Shown here piece after piece: positions 39,668 through 51,656 of a DNA stretch of 64,000 nucleotides. A program made the translations under genes and the position numbers. Source of the stretch: Colletotrichum lupini (Eukaryota; Ascomycota; Sordariomycetes; Glomerellales; Glomerellaceae). The notes under the pieces were generated by a model, which ran no database searches, was not told the DNA's origin, and saw nothing but the letters and a program-made list of their open reading frames with translations. Position 1 is the first letter of the stretch; each line of letters opens with the position of its first letter. The stretch spans positions 3,596,001 through 3,660,000 of the forward strand of contig NC_064677.1 in assembly GCF_023278565.1 (NCBI RefSeq), written 5' to 3'.

Positions 39668-40633
39668 GGTGTTGTGTTGTGTCTGTATGTCGCGGGGTGT
39701 CGAGGCGGGACGACCGGAGCCGGGTAGGAGGGAGTATTAACCGCGTGCAGCAATGTGCTATCTCATCGATGCGCCCCGGTAGTCGTTGGTACAATGCTAG
39801 GTCGGGTGTCAATGGGTTTGTGATGGCGATGTAGAGCACCAGCCGCACTTGGTTGCAGCGTTGGTGGTGAGAGAAAATCGTGTAAGGTGTGGTTGGTAAT
39901 TGGACCAGGTGTTCCTAGGATGACTGTACGATGGCAAAAGCTCCCATAGTGATGAGTTCATGTCGGGCCCCATTGAGGCCGAGATTTTAGCGGTGCACGT
40001 GACTGTCAAGCTCCGTCCGCAGCCATCCAGCAAAACCCCCGGGCCCACCGCTGCCGCCTCCAGCGCCCCCCGTTCTCGGCTAAGAAGGACCTTTCCGCCC
40101 GCAAACTCCGATAATAATGAATGACACCTTGAATTCCATTTATACCACGCGTCGGTGGACAGGGTCTAGAGTGGTCCCGCCCGCTCGATTCTCAGGCCAC
40201 CGTCTACTTACGTACATCATCAGTAATGTCTACGCAGTATGGAGTATAACCTGGTGCTTTGCTACCGTACCGTTGTTGGCCAAGAATAAGTAATGATTTC
40301 ATTCAAATGTGCACGTTCTACGAATATCACATGGCATCTTTCAAAAAAGGGAACAATTCTAGAGCATCGCCTTGGTAATTTTGAATATGTCATTTCCGCC
40401 ACTCTTTGGCAGGGTACAGCGTAATAAGCTAGATTCTCCCTACAAGTCTCCCAGCCATAGCTCCGTTCGGCAGGCCAATTACTCGTACATGCGTTAAATG
40501 GTTCGTGATGTCGTCTCATATATGCACATTATGCAACCTAAAATGTTCTGTCCAGTGACCACTTGTTGACGCGGTTGTCCGTCGAATCAAATATTCCAGC
40601 GCTTCGGACTTGCTCCGAGGGTTCCGAGATCAA
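39668..40633. promoter_or_regulatory. Promoter of the m-AAA gene and 3' flank of the Zn2Cys6 gene
   Basis: This 966-bp gap lies between two minus-strand genes. The part next to 39667 must hold the protease promoter. It contains a GGTGTGG/TTGGTGG-type repeat-poor GC-rich stretch but no clear TATA box. The part left of about 40600 is the 5' flank of nothing else visible. Confidence 0.4.
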
Positions 40634-43572
40634 CTAACCCACATTGCCGTTTTCCACAGTCGGGTACGCACCGCCGCTCATCTCTGCCCAGTCCCAATCT
40701 AGAGTCATGGGGAGGGCGAACAGATCTTGCGGCAGGAGAGGTTGCTGGAACGGCCCGCCCATATTTACTGGCGGCGATCGAGCGCTGTTTGGCCCTGCAA
40801 ATCCTGTCATCTCGCCAAAGTTGTTGAAGTTTGGTTGTTCTGGTATGCTGAAGTCCTGCGGCCATCCGGCAGACGGGAGTGCCGGCGATGGTTCTCGCAT
40901 CGATGTTGTCGTCATGGGGCTGAAGCCGTGCCTCCTCCGATTCGCTTCTCCATTAAAGTCTGGTGATAATTGGCCGTTTGTCGTCGATGATGTAGCTGCA
41001 CCGTTCACGGTTTGGGGAGTTGGAGTGGTGACTGAGACAGGCCTGGGTGTGTGTGTTGACGCGGCGGGACTTGACGACGTCTTGACAGCGGCGTCGCTCT
41101 TTCGTTTCCTCCGCGAAGACTGCTCCTTCTCCCCCTTTTCGATGACAAGCTTGGCTATCCTCTCAAACTCTGAGCACACTCCGAGCATACGGTGCACACC
41201 TCCGGTCTCTGCTTCTTGACCGAGCATGGACAAGAAGTTGACCACGAGATTCATCAACTTGGTATCCGACTTGGCTCTTGGGTCCATTGGGTTCTGCAGA
41301 ATATTTCCGAATAATGTCATCAAGGCCGATACTGGGAAGTACAGAATAAGCCTACGAGACGAGGTTAGTTGTCATAAGCACAATAATCAGCGTTTTGACT
41401 CGACTTACCAAACACTTGGAGAATCTCCCTGTGGCATGTACTTGAGAAGCGAGATCGATGCTCGGGCGGCAGCGGTACAGAGCGCCGCAGAAGAGAAGAC
41501 GCGGGGATTGAGGGGTTTGGCGTTGAGGCCCTGAATGGCATAGTTGGACAGGCGACTTGTCCAGTAGCCGTGGTGGACTGACATGCGGTGGATCGTCGTC
41601 AAGCAGTTGTAGTAAGTCAAGTGGAGCATGGCAACGTGCAAGATGAGAGGCGTATGCGACGCCTTGATCTCGTGCTCTGGTCTGAAATCGATCGGAATCC
41701 TGTCCTTCCATTCCTCGAGTTCCTGGTCGAGCTCTCCGATGGTGTTGAGGAGCTCTCCGCTCGATTGCTTTGTGGCCTTGGTCGAGTACAGTCGAGAGTA
41801 GACCTTGCTTTCAATTGTCGCAAACTCGCACATGACCCGGAAGAGGTTCATCTTACCCTTACCATCAGCCAAAGGAATGTTACCAATGTTGTCTTCCGGA
41901 TCAGCATCGGGTAACTCGACGTTCATATCGTCATCGTCCTGAGCTGGCGGGCGGCCCGCTCGGAGGCAAAGGTCCTTGTCCAGCATGTAAGCGATCCAGA
42001 ACACTCGCTTACGCTGCTCAATCTCAATGGGGTTGAGGTTGAAGCCAGTTCCTCTCTTGTGAAGGCCAATGCTATGTGCAAGACGAATGGATGTGGCGAC
42101 CAGAAGGAATGTCGGTTGAGGGTTGGGAGTTCCTTGCATAAAGAGGGCCATTCCGAGCAAGGCCTGCACACTCAGCAAATCTGTGTTGCGCATCGATAAT
42201 TCGGCAAAAGTCCCCAACGCGTTTTTCATGTAACCCCAAGCCTTATCGTCCTCCTCCTGCGGTACAAGATTACTCATGACACGCAGGCGATGGGCAAAAG
42301 CCAGAGCACAGTTCAAACTCGCCCACCAACCGGTGCCCTCGTACGGATCGTCGGAATATTGTCGCTCGACCAGATGCATGAACGTGGGTTGATGAAACAA
42401 TGGGAACATGCAATTGAAGTTCTCAAAGAAGTCTTTCAGCAGAGACAACGCCTCCGTCTTGGGAGGCAGTGGCCGGAAGACTGGGCGGCGGAACAAGTCG
42501 CTGAAAACCTCGGGTTTCCAGGCGGTCCACTTGTGGTCGTCGATTGAAACTTCGGAAATCATTTGCTGGAACGAGTTGTCGCCCGTCTTCTCGTTCACCC
42601 ACTGAATACCCTTGGGCGAAAAGATGGAGAAGCCTGACGAGGAACCGATGTATCGCGTCTCGCCACTTTGGTTGGTGACCAGAGAGCACATGAGCTCTGA
42701 AAGCGCCTCGACCTCCTCCTCGTTACCCTTCTCCTCGGATACGGAGGCCCGGCGCTTGTCGGCATCCTTGGGATCTCTGTGCGATTCTTTGGTAGGCTCA
42801 GGTGACGTTATAGCGCTGTGCGGCGTTGACATGGCCTCGTTCTGCCCCGATGTTGCTTGGGACGGAGATGTAGGGTTAGACGCAGCTTGGGATGCCTGTC
42901 TCGACTGCTGTTGTTTCTCTGCCAATCGCTTTTCGAGTGTGCCCAGATCCGTGTCACCGTCGTCGTCTTCGCCGAGAAGACCTACGCAATCGATTAGAAC
43001 CATGTGCAGACGCATATCAATTTATGCATCACCAACCTGACAGCCTCAATAGATTCTCCATGCGGCCTAGACGGTTCTCGAGCCCTTCAATGTATTTCGC
43101 TCTGGACAGCTTGTTAGTCGGATATCGCGGAAAGGACTATATGATCACATCTCAGCGTACCCTTTTGGCGGATTACGCTTCTTTTCGACCTGAGTGAATA
43201 CGCAATCCGTCTTGTAGTTTATGCAATGACTGCAGGCAGGCATCTTGCCGTCGCACTTGATTTTCTTCTTCCTACACATGTCACAAGCCTGCGGGCGCAG
43301 ATGATTGGTGTAAGCGTTCTACTCTTCTTCACGGCAGGGCCGGCGATGGTCGCGCGAGTTTAGATGCTTACCCTCGCAATCCTTCTTCTCTTTGCCTCGT
43401 TTGCATCGTCGAGAAGGGTAGACGGGTCGCCAAACATGTGAGCAGCAAGGTCGGGGGGCATATGCGTGACGGGCAGGCCGTCGGGCGTGTAAGCGCCAAA
43501 AATCTGGGGCGGCTGGTTCATCATCTGGGGCGGTCCCCCCATATGAGGCATCTGGAAGCCCATGTGGTCCAT
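40634..43572 (-). CDS. Zn(II)2Cys6 fungal-specific transcription factor
   Basis: There are five exons: 43572-43372, 43288-43161, 43101-43037, 42981-41409 and 41351-40634 (introns of 83, 59, 55 and 57 nt), coding for 894 residues. The start is the first ATG of the open segment ([20 protein letters not shown]); the frame is open further upstream but lacks an ATG. The zinc cluster is at residues 69-96: [18 protein letters not shown] followed by [10 protein letters not shown], spacing C-x2-C-x6-C-x6-C-x2-C-x6-C, with all six cysteines present. A linker and short coiled coil follow ([20 protein letters not shown]). The fungal transcription factor (middle homology) domain spans about 310-575 and contains [20 protein letters not shown], the usual signature. 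The C-terminus is Ser/Thr/Pro-rich and probably activating. The target genes cannot be inferred: it is a lone gene without a cluster around it. Confidence 0.92.
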
Positions 43573-45485
43573 GTTGGACGAATTGAGTCGGTGTTCACCG
43601 AAGCCGGGCACTCGCGGGGTTGTCGTCGGGACGCAAGGTCCGGGGGCGTGGTTTGCTGTGAAGGTGAGAGGATGCCGATGAGCGCGAGAAGCGCGCGGGT
43701 TATCGTCGACGAGCTGATCGGAGTGGTTGTAAAGCGGCGGTGTGCGCAATGGGATTGGGAGGGTGTCTAAGGACAGACGGCAAAGTTGGGAGGAGGAATT
43801 GGGGGGGTTTTCGAGGATGAAGTAAAAGACGAAAAGGGCCTAAAGGAAATCGGCCTGTCACGGTATTTGCAAGCAGGTAGCGTCAGATGGCTAGCGCAGC
43901 GGCAGAGGGGTGGGCACTGCTATTCGCTCGGTACTACGGTGGCTTGGTCGAATTGTTAACGCCGAGAGGTGGACTTGTTTCCGTAGCGGACCTCCCAAGG
44001 CGATAGACCCCGAAGCTCTTCGTTTTAGGTCTGGCCTGGAATCCGCAGCGGTGGAGTGTCTCGTCAAGGTGAAGCTCGAGCTGAAGCAGAGCGTGAAGCG
44101 GTTGACTTAAGGTAATCGGGGTGGCGTAAGAAGTCTCGTCGGGTTGGTGGACCGTGGGATTGTTGGTCGACTAGTCGAGTTGATGAGTTTGAATCACGTT
44201 GAGAGAGATAGAGATCCGAAAGGGAAATATCCGTAGAGAGGGAACTTGTGAGGTATGTTCTAACTAGGGGGGCGAACGTACCTTTGACAAGTAGGAAGGG
44301 GAGTTGGGAGGTTATCGCGTTGTTGGACGTCTTAGAAGTTCCGTAGTTCCAGCAAGTTTGAATAGCTAGTTAGGAAGGGTGGGAAAGGGGGAAAGATGAA
44401 AGAAAAGTTGACGGCTGAATGATGGGACGGAAGGACGATGGACAAAAGAGAAGAGCTGAGCTGGGCGGTATCACATAACTCATCACCTCCTGTTGCACCT
44501 TAAGGTCCGCAGTACTTTTTCCACAGCTTGGGGAAAGGGGGGGGGGGGGGCAAACGGCGTTACAGAGTTGCAAACTCGCAGACTCGTCCGTCAATGTGCT
44601 TGCAGTGGCATTGGTCAGCGGGGCGTAGCTGACCAGGGGGTAAGGAGGGGGGAGGGGGAGGGGGCACCACTGGTCTCGTTTCGCTGCCCGCGGTGCTCTC
44701 CCAGATCCCCCAGCTGTAAGGTACCATCCACGGTATCCGCGTACCTTACCCAAGGTACCTGCCTTTCGTGCCTTCCCACGACATTCTACATGCTTAAACA
44801 AACGGAAACTTGTACCTTCCACAAGGGGGGTTATTGGAGAAGGATGGGGAGGTGCTTCGGGAAGGGGCGACCCCGACTTCTGCTGCTGCTGTCGCCCGCC
44901 GGCCCGGAGGACGAGATGGTACGAAGGACGGATACGTACAAGGGTGACATACGTAGGAAGCGAGAGGTCGACTTAGGTTCCTTCCTTACCAGATCAACGT
45001 AAGTAGGTATACGGCTATACGTACCTTATTACCAATGAATTAAAGAGAGCACATGGCATTCAACTGCATCTCATGTAATAATCCGCGCCTCTTTATTATT
45101 CTGCTACGTTCTTCTACACCCCCAAACGTCGCTTTGCTATTTTGGTTTGCTGCCTCGCCTGCCATTGGAGCATCTCGAAAGCCACCACCATCACAACCAC
45201 ATTGTACTGGTAATGGTGGTGGTGTAGAGTTGCTTCTCCTCGCCAGTCAACTGGCCTCTCATCCCAGGTTCGACGCCAATTCGCTTGTCTGCGGTGCCTG
45301 TTGGCCGCCGGAGCAACTGTCTGATACTTTGCGGGTCATGACTCGGCACTTTGATCGATGCTGCAAAGCTAGGTACAGCTGTCAGGAGAGAGGCAGCGCA
45401 AGGCCATGCATCTACAATGCCCTAGATCCGTTCCAGGGTACGATGAAGGCCAGGAGACACGTCTACCCCGAGCCGCGACGCCAAG
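43573..45485. other. Upstream region of the Zn2Cys6 gene
   Basis: The first 175 bases are open in frame with the zinc-cluster protein but contain no ATG, and a TTAG (possible 3' splice site) lies near 43765. The region may therefore hold 5' leader or an unrecognised first exon. Further on there is a run of 14 G at 44537-44550 and several GGTACC/TTACC words at 44720-44765. I see no other gene. Confidence 0.4.
44537..44550. repeat. Homopolymer G14
   Basis: A run of 14 G in non-coding DNA. Length errors are common in such runs, so the exact count is uncertain. Confidence 0.9.
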
Positions 45486-45891
45486 ATGCTCCTCCGCGCC
45501 CTCACCGATTCGACTTCCAGGTTTTCCGCCTGGTCGGTTCCAACTTCCAACTCATCGACGCCATTGACCACGAGGAGAGCGCCTGGATTCCGTGGCGGAC
45601 CTCGTCTCCCGCTTCTTGGCTTCCACCGTTCATCACTTCACCGTCATGTAGGTCGCTCTCCTCCCCACCCATCCCACTTTACCGGCCTAACCCCCCCCCC
45701 CCCCCTCAACTTCTAACCCTTTTGATATCGGAATTGTTCTTTGGTCTCAGCTCTCGACCACCCCTACACAGCAATACCCAGCATTCGCAGACCTCCCCCC
45801 CGTCGTTCTCTCTGTCACTCTGCAACCCCTGGCGCGGCACCATGTGCGAGGAACACTCTCGCGGCGAATCATATCGGCTGAATCGGCTTGA
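45486..45891 (+). CDS. Doubtful small spliced gene, 100-residue hypothetical protein
   Basis: An ATG in a favourable context (gccaagATG) at 45486 opens an exon to 45647, followed by a convincing intron: donor GTAGGT at 45648, CTAAC near 45712 and acceptor TTGGTCTCAG ending at 45750. The second exon, 45751-45891, then reads ADLPPVVLSVTLQPLARHHV and ends in a stop. The N-terminus (MLLRALTDSTSRFSAWSVPT) is rich in Arg/Ser/Thr and free of acidic residues apart from one Asp, and could be a mitochondrial presequence. I recognise no family. The other plus-strand frame through exon 1 (with HRFDFQVFRLVGSNFQLIDA) also has coding-like codon use, so both the frame and the gene itself are uncertain. The intron carries a run of 15 C at 45691-45705. 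Confidence 0.22.
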
Positions 45892-48800
45892 CAGGCCCCA
45901 TCTACCGCCCGTGCGGCGCCATCTGCAGTGCATGTACGGATACCTTAATCAATCTCCCTCCCCTGGCCTGCACCTCTTACAAGCTGGGCTCCTCCACGTC
46001 CCGAGCGTCCGAAGATACCTAGTTCTCCAACTTGGATCCTCACCTCAACCTGAGAGAAGGCGCCATCGAATAGGGAATGGCACAGAAGAAAAAAATAAGA
46101 ATGGACACGGGACGGATACTTACCAACGATATCACGAACTCTACTCGTTCCCATATTTCAATCAGGAAAGCGGCTCGGTATCCGTCACTGTCTGGGGGGC
46201 CATGCTCTCAAGAAAGCTCTAAATCCTGATGGGAAGATGAATCTTCTCGTAGCTCGGACACACCTTTTCAGTCTTGACGGCTAGACTAGCTCGGAATCAG
46301 TCCAGGAACAAGGGTTTGCTTGATGTGACAGGCACAAGCGCAGAACCTTCTCTCCCTCTTCCTCTTATCTCTTACTCACTCGTAGTCACAGACGCTAGCC
46401 AACCGCAACGAGGGAAACCGCCATCCGGCGTCGAGCACGGAGAATCACTCGCATGCGCATATGGCGTGCCGGCCTGGGCTCGTCACGGAGTTATCTCCAA
46501 TTCGCGGTACCGCTCGCGGGCATTGACGGAGCCCCCACCCCCCTAAACGATAATTGCTTTACCGTTATCGAGGCCTGTCTGAAGCTATGGTAACAGCTTA
46601 TTCACAATTGCTCTGACAATCAGACAGTGAGGCCTCTTTGCATGCCCAACCAGCTCGGCGAGGCTTATATCCAGTCGGCCGGGTGGAGTGCGCGCGCGGG
46701 AGGCCGGGGGCTCAGCTGTTTGATCCGAGCAAGCCGGAGCAAATATCTCGACTCCTCAAGATCCATTTTCAATGACTCCATGATATTTCATCCTGGCAAG
46801 GAGAGATGGGGGAAACGCTCTACGAAAACGGGGCGTGGCCTTTGTCGTTGGATACCGCAAGTGTCTAGAGCGAGCATATCACGAGACAAACCAAGGCATA
46901 CGACCAAGATCGCACATCGATACCAACGTCAACCCAGCAAGATCTCGTGCTGTCGCCTCGCGCCTCGCTCTTCACTACTTCAGGTTACGCCGCCGCTGCG
47001 ATGTATTGCGCCGAGGTCCGCGGCGTACTAGAGCCCTTCTCGAATAACCATCCCGGGCCTATGTACGGAATGCAGGTGCCATCGATGTCGTGGGTGGTTC
47101 ATACTGGTCTCGACACCTTCGGACGGTTGAAGATGCCGCAGGGTTCGAAGAAGTGGAGCTCTTGAGACCGGGAGTGAGGTTTCTTACTCCAAGCTCGGGT
47201 ATTATGCGAGGCTCCTATTGTTATGGAGCAGGAAGCTCTGGCCTGATGGAGGCGCATGCTGTCTTTGCCCCCCCAGGTATGAAGCACCCGAAGCCACCAC
47301 GACCGTGTTATACGAGAAGTATCGCAAAATGACAATGGGCAGATGAGGCTCGACACTTGACAGCACTACACCTCCATCATCGACCTTTTTGCGATAACTC
47401 GTACTGGATGATCATGAGCGGCCTCGGGTGTGCAGTGCAGTGGTATGGGCGCTTTGCACATGATGCCCATCTGTTCCTCCATTGAGACCAACTACCCAAA
47501 AAAGATGTTTCATCCCGTGTTGTAGATGACGGTACCGGGGAATGGAATGGGATGAGATGGTAAACACTCATAAACGCCTGATGGATGAGACACCCGCCCT
47601 ACAGGAAGCAGGCCACAGTGAGGTGAGTGCCTACTTTCGTACCCAATCGGGATCGTGTAAGACGCTGCAAAGAGAATACCAACAGTTCTATGCCCCAAAC
47701 TTGAAGACGAATTTGTCATGGTAAGGGCGCGGCCCAAGCGGGACACAAGGTTGCCGCCCCAGAATTCTGGGACGGGGGTGGTTGTTGAAGAAAGGCAAGA
47801 AAAAAAAAGAAGCTCGACACGACCATTCGTTCTGGTTCCCACCGTTTCATACGTGTCTCAAGATGGTTCACCAAGAAAGCGACTCCACCCGGGAAGGCAA
47901 CAACGTTCTTGGGGATTCTCTGCAGTCTCCCCCCCCCCCCCCCCCCCCAAAGATTCAGACTCCGCCTCCGGGGGAAAGCCTCCTCCAAGAAATCAGGGTC
48001 CGCGTTTTGTTTTGCGCAAAAGCCTTTCTTTGTGCGAATCTTACGAGCTTTCCCGGAGGCAGCCCGAGGAGAGGAAAGAGTCAACCTTTTGTTCTTGTTC
48101 TTCTCTCCTTACACCACTCAGCGAGAAGCCGTCCTCTCCATCATCCAACGCAACCGCAGCCGCGCTTCCGGTCCCTCACCCCCGGTCTTGCTACAATTGG
48201 ATTTCTCTCCACCTTTCAAGGGGAAAAGATCGGACGGGGAGGACACGGCACGGCATGTTCATCATCGCAAGTGGATCCCCAACTGGCGGTTAGGAAGCTC
48301 GAGTGAGATAGAGTTCTCGTCACATGGGAGAGCACAAACTTCCATACGCGGAAAAAGATGGTCGCGCCTTTTACTTCGTACGCATGTGGTTTGATACCGT
48401 GTACTCCGTACGCTCAAGGCAAGTGAGGTAAGGTAGGGGCAGAAGAATCGTTGGCAAAAAAAGAGGTCGGATAGACTTCATCTTCTCTTTTTCTCCCCTT
48501 CGTGGCCGTGGCCAGAAAAGGTAAAAATCTAATGTTGCCCTCCACGCTCTATCCCCCTTTGGCCCGTCTCTGACCTCTCACTCTCTCTTTCTCGTCTCCC
48601 GTCTTGGGGCGAAACTTGAAAAGAAAACTTATTTACATCCAAGCAAGCCCAACACTCGCCTCAGCTGCGGATGCCAATGCAGCAATTGCGGTCCGGAGCC
48701 GGTGCATGCGTGCGTGCTTGCTTGCTTTTGAAAAATTGAATCCATATCACTTCCCCCTTCTCCATGGATTCACCTCCCTTCCGCACGACCGGAACGAAAA

Positions 48801-49082
48801 AGGCTCATATCAGACGTGCCAGAAACTCTCTCAACGCCATTCCATATGCCGTCGTAGAGTCCGCAAAGATGGCACAAAGCAAAAAAGGTGTAACCCTCCA
48901 ACCACCCAAAACCCCTCCAAATAAGTACTAGTAATTATCGTTTGAAAGATTGGTAAGAATGTACAATACGCCTCAAGGTACGTTTTTGGAGTCCCGGCGT
49001 TGCCCTCGAGCTCGGCATTGGCCGAGCTGGGAATGAAAAAGAAGAAGGGAAAAAAGGTTGAGCATAAAGGAAAAAAGTGAAT
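45892..49082. other. Region without a supportable gene
   Basis: Short overlapping open frames on both strands (none above about 190 codons) show no domains. A run of 20 C is at 47929-47948, and TACTTCGTA and TACTCCGTA words are at 48372 and 48402. AT-rich sequence next to 49083 is probably the 3' flank of the membrane protein gene. Confidence 0.45.
47929..47948. repeat. Homopolymer C20
   Basis: Twenty consecutive C bases in non-coding DNA, prone to length error in sequencing or replication. Confidence 0.9.
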
Positions 49083-50776
49083 TCACATGTCTTCGTGAAA
49101 CCTAGAAGCCGAACCCCGAGAGCCCCGAGACCCGTCCTGCGAAGGTAAGGTCCGACCAATTGGGTCCCGACCGGGGGGCTGTAACGGCACGAACGGCGGA
49201 TTTGTCTGCGGAGACGCGGCCGGAGGCGGGAACGGCGCCGATTCGGTCACTGGCGTTCGAGCCGGCGACTCTTTGAAGACCACGACACCGCTGACTGGCC
49301 TCATGGGCGAGCCGAGTGCGAGGCGTGTTGTTTGACCGTTGGGGTCGAAAAAGGCTTGAGAGTCCCGGAAGTAGACTGATTCGTCATCGTTCACGGCGGC
49401 TGAAGTGCCCTCGCGTGGATCTGTGTAACCGTCGCCTCCGGCTTGTAGCACAGAAGGCAGTTTCCTGCCGGCTACTCGGACAAAGCCTCTTTCGCCGGTT
49501 TCGGAAGGCTCGCTAGCCCTCCTTGAGGAAGGCTTGTGAGCCACGGCCATCGCACCTGCTCCGGCCCCGGCACCAGCGGCCGCTGTCGTGGGATCAAACG
49601 ATAACGACCGTTGAACCATGCCGCCGCCATTGCCACCGGGTGGACCGCCGGAACCGGTCAGGATGCCTCGTTTGCCGGCGCTGGCCTCACTGAGGCGGAA
49701 CCGTCCACCGGTACGCTTCTTCCACCGAAGAGCGAGGAATACCAGCACCACAAGGAAAGCCGCTCCAGCCAAACTTCCTACGACGCTTCCTACGACAGTT
49801 GCCGTTGGCGTTGGCGAACCGCTACCGCTAGAATTGTCCGAGGTGGAGGTTGAAGTGGGTGCAGCCGTCCCCGCCGCGCCGCCGCCGATTCCACCAGCGG
49901 TCCCATCTCCGGAAGCTGTCGCTTCATTTGAGGGCGATTGCGAGGCGCTCGTGGTAAAAGTAGACGTGCTCAATCTGCTAGAACCCGAAACCGAGGTCGA
50001 TGCCGATGTCGAGGTTGCAGTCGAACCCGAGTTGGAGCCCCATGTCGTCGATGACAGGGATGAAAGTATTGATGAAGTGACGCTTGTTGACCCAGACGAA
50101 AGCTGGCTAGTAAAACTGGTTGTGGTAGAGACTGAGGTTGAAGAAGAGTTTGTTGACGTAAGGAATGCTAGATATTGAGTCAGCTGCTTCGGTCTAGGAC
50201 ACGCGACAAAAGGGGAGGCGGCGCACAAATTGTCGAGTTTGACTGGCCACTCAACGTAGGGTAGAGTGACGGCGTAGCTTCTGAAGGTGCTGGGGTCGAT
50301 AAAGGATCGGACGTCAAGGAGATATCTTGACTGGTGGAAGAGTCGGTGGAAGTGGATGTGGTGGGCGCCGGTGTCGACAGTGCTGAGTCATTCGTCGTGC
50401 TAGAAGATGTCGTGGAAGAATCGGTGGACGAAGTTGAGGATGGTACCGCGGCAATTGACAAGTCAAGGGCGGCACTGGTGGTTGATGAAGCATCCACGGT
50501 GGCGGCCGTCGGGAAGATGGTCTGGACTTGGATAGGGGAGCCGGTGGCATCGACTATTTGAATGAGGGAGACGGTCTGGACGACGATTCTCGGTGCGGCG
50601 GCGCTCGACGAGGTGGCGGCGTCGGGGCTGGGAGTCGTCGGGCTGGGGTCGTCGAGTTGGCGATGGTGGTGATTCGCATTCTCGGGGGTGGCTGCACGTT
50701 GGTTGTGTAAATGGTAATGATTGTGATGGTATGAGCGGGCCTGAGGGAGTGAAGACCCGCGCAGTGATTTAGTCAT
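49083..50776 (-). CDS. Ser/Thr-rich single-pass membrane protein (Mid2/WSC-like topology)
   Basis: There are two exons, 50776-50227 and 50167-49083 (59-nt intron, weak donor GTGCGC, branch CTGAC, acceptor ATCTAG), coding for 544 residues. The start is the ATG at 50776 (MTKSLRGSSLPQARSYHHNH). The basic, His-rich N-terminus has no hydrophobic signal peptide. Then come APRIVVQTVSLIQIVDATGS and some 200 residues that are very rich in Ser/Thr and a likely O-glycosylated stalk; the splice joins NSTI to SFLTSTNSSSTSVS without leaving this composition. One membrane span is at about 308-330 (VVGSVVGSLAGAAFLVVLVF), followed by a basic stop-transfer RWKKRTGG. The cytosolic tail of about 210 residues contains DESVYFRDSQAFFDPNGQ and Pro-rich stretches. 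The layout resembles fungal cell-wall stress sensors, but no WSC or other cysteine domain is present, so sensing is inference. The span could act as a signal anchor, or a signal peptide could lie on a missed upstream exon. Confidence 0.78.
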
Positions 50777-51475
50777 GGCTTCGATGGGGTGGCGTTGGGC
50801 CAAGTAGGCAGAGGCTGAGCTTTTGCCCCGGCCGTTGTGTGTGGTTGGTTGTCTTTTTTGGTAAACTGGGGGAGGCGAACTTCAAGCCGGCGTGTTCCCA
50901 GGGCGGGACGGGAATAAAGATAGAAACAAGGTAAACGAGTGACTGGTGTTGGATCACCGGGTAAGTAAGCGAGTGTGAGCGAGTGTGTGTGTGTGGTTTG
51001 TGTTTGGATGGGAATTGTCGATCTATTCGAATTTCATTCTTGGCATCCTCATGGCCATGTGTCGATAAAATGGTACTATCGTCTGGTGGTTGGTGGTTGT
51101 GGAAGTGGTGTCCTGCAACGGGCCGCGCGAATGCAATTCCCCCTTTCGTTCCGAATCAACAGATGGTCGTTCTTTTTTCCCCTACACTCTTTCTGAAATT
51201 TCCTCCGGATGCCGTGTGTGCGAAAGTGCGATTGCCCCCGGAAAGGACTTAAAAAGCCAACAACAGGAAGGGACCGTGGACAGTTCGTGTCAGCCGTTTC
51301 TCGTTGTTCGTGTTCGAGATCCTTTGTCTCCCTTGCATCCGCCAATTCTCATGGCCGATGGATCAGGACGATGGCATGGCGGCGTAAGCGTGTGTTGCTG
51401 GCAGGAGGCGAAGAGGAGAGGACCAGAAGGAGTCGGAATGGGAGGAGAAGGAGGAGGGAGGAGTAGAAGAAGAGA

Positions 51476-51477
<2 letters not shown>

Positions 51478-51538
<61 letters not shown>
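51478..51538. repeat. (CAGA)n microsatellite
   Basis: About 15 nearly perfect CAGA units follow a GGA/GAA purine-rich stretch in non-coding DNA. Confidence 0.95.
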
Positions 51539-51626
51539 CACAGGCGCCGCGGATGGGGGGGGGGGGAGTGGAGTGAGCAGGCACGACGATAATAATAGGC
51601 AATGGATCGATCGTAGGCCGGGCTCT

Positions 51627-51656
51627 AAGGTAAGGTAAGGTAAGGTAGGGTAAGGT
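51627..51656. repeat. (TAAGG)n pentamer repeat
   Basis: Five tandem TAAGG units, one of them altered to TAGGG, run directly into two TACTCCGTA words. Confidence 0.9.

Noticed and set aside
45053..46222. Unspliced 389-codon plus-strand open frame
   Set aside because: It has no domain, contains low-complexity Pro/Ser stretches over the poly-C tract, and conflicts with a well-formed intron at 45648-45750.
50168..50390. A second minus-strand frame inside the membrane protein gene encoding RYLLDVRSFIDPSTFRSYAV with mostly C-ending codons, continuous with exon 2
   Set aside because: The third base of this frame is the second base of the Ser/Thr/Pro/Ala-rich real frame, which is nearly always C. 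The apparent codon bias is therefore a shadow; the spliced Ser/Thr-rich frame keeps its composition across the intron.
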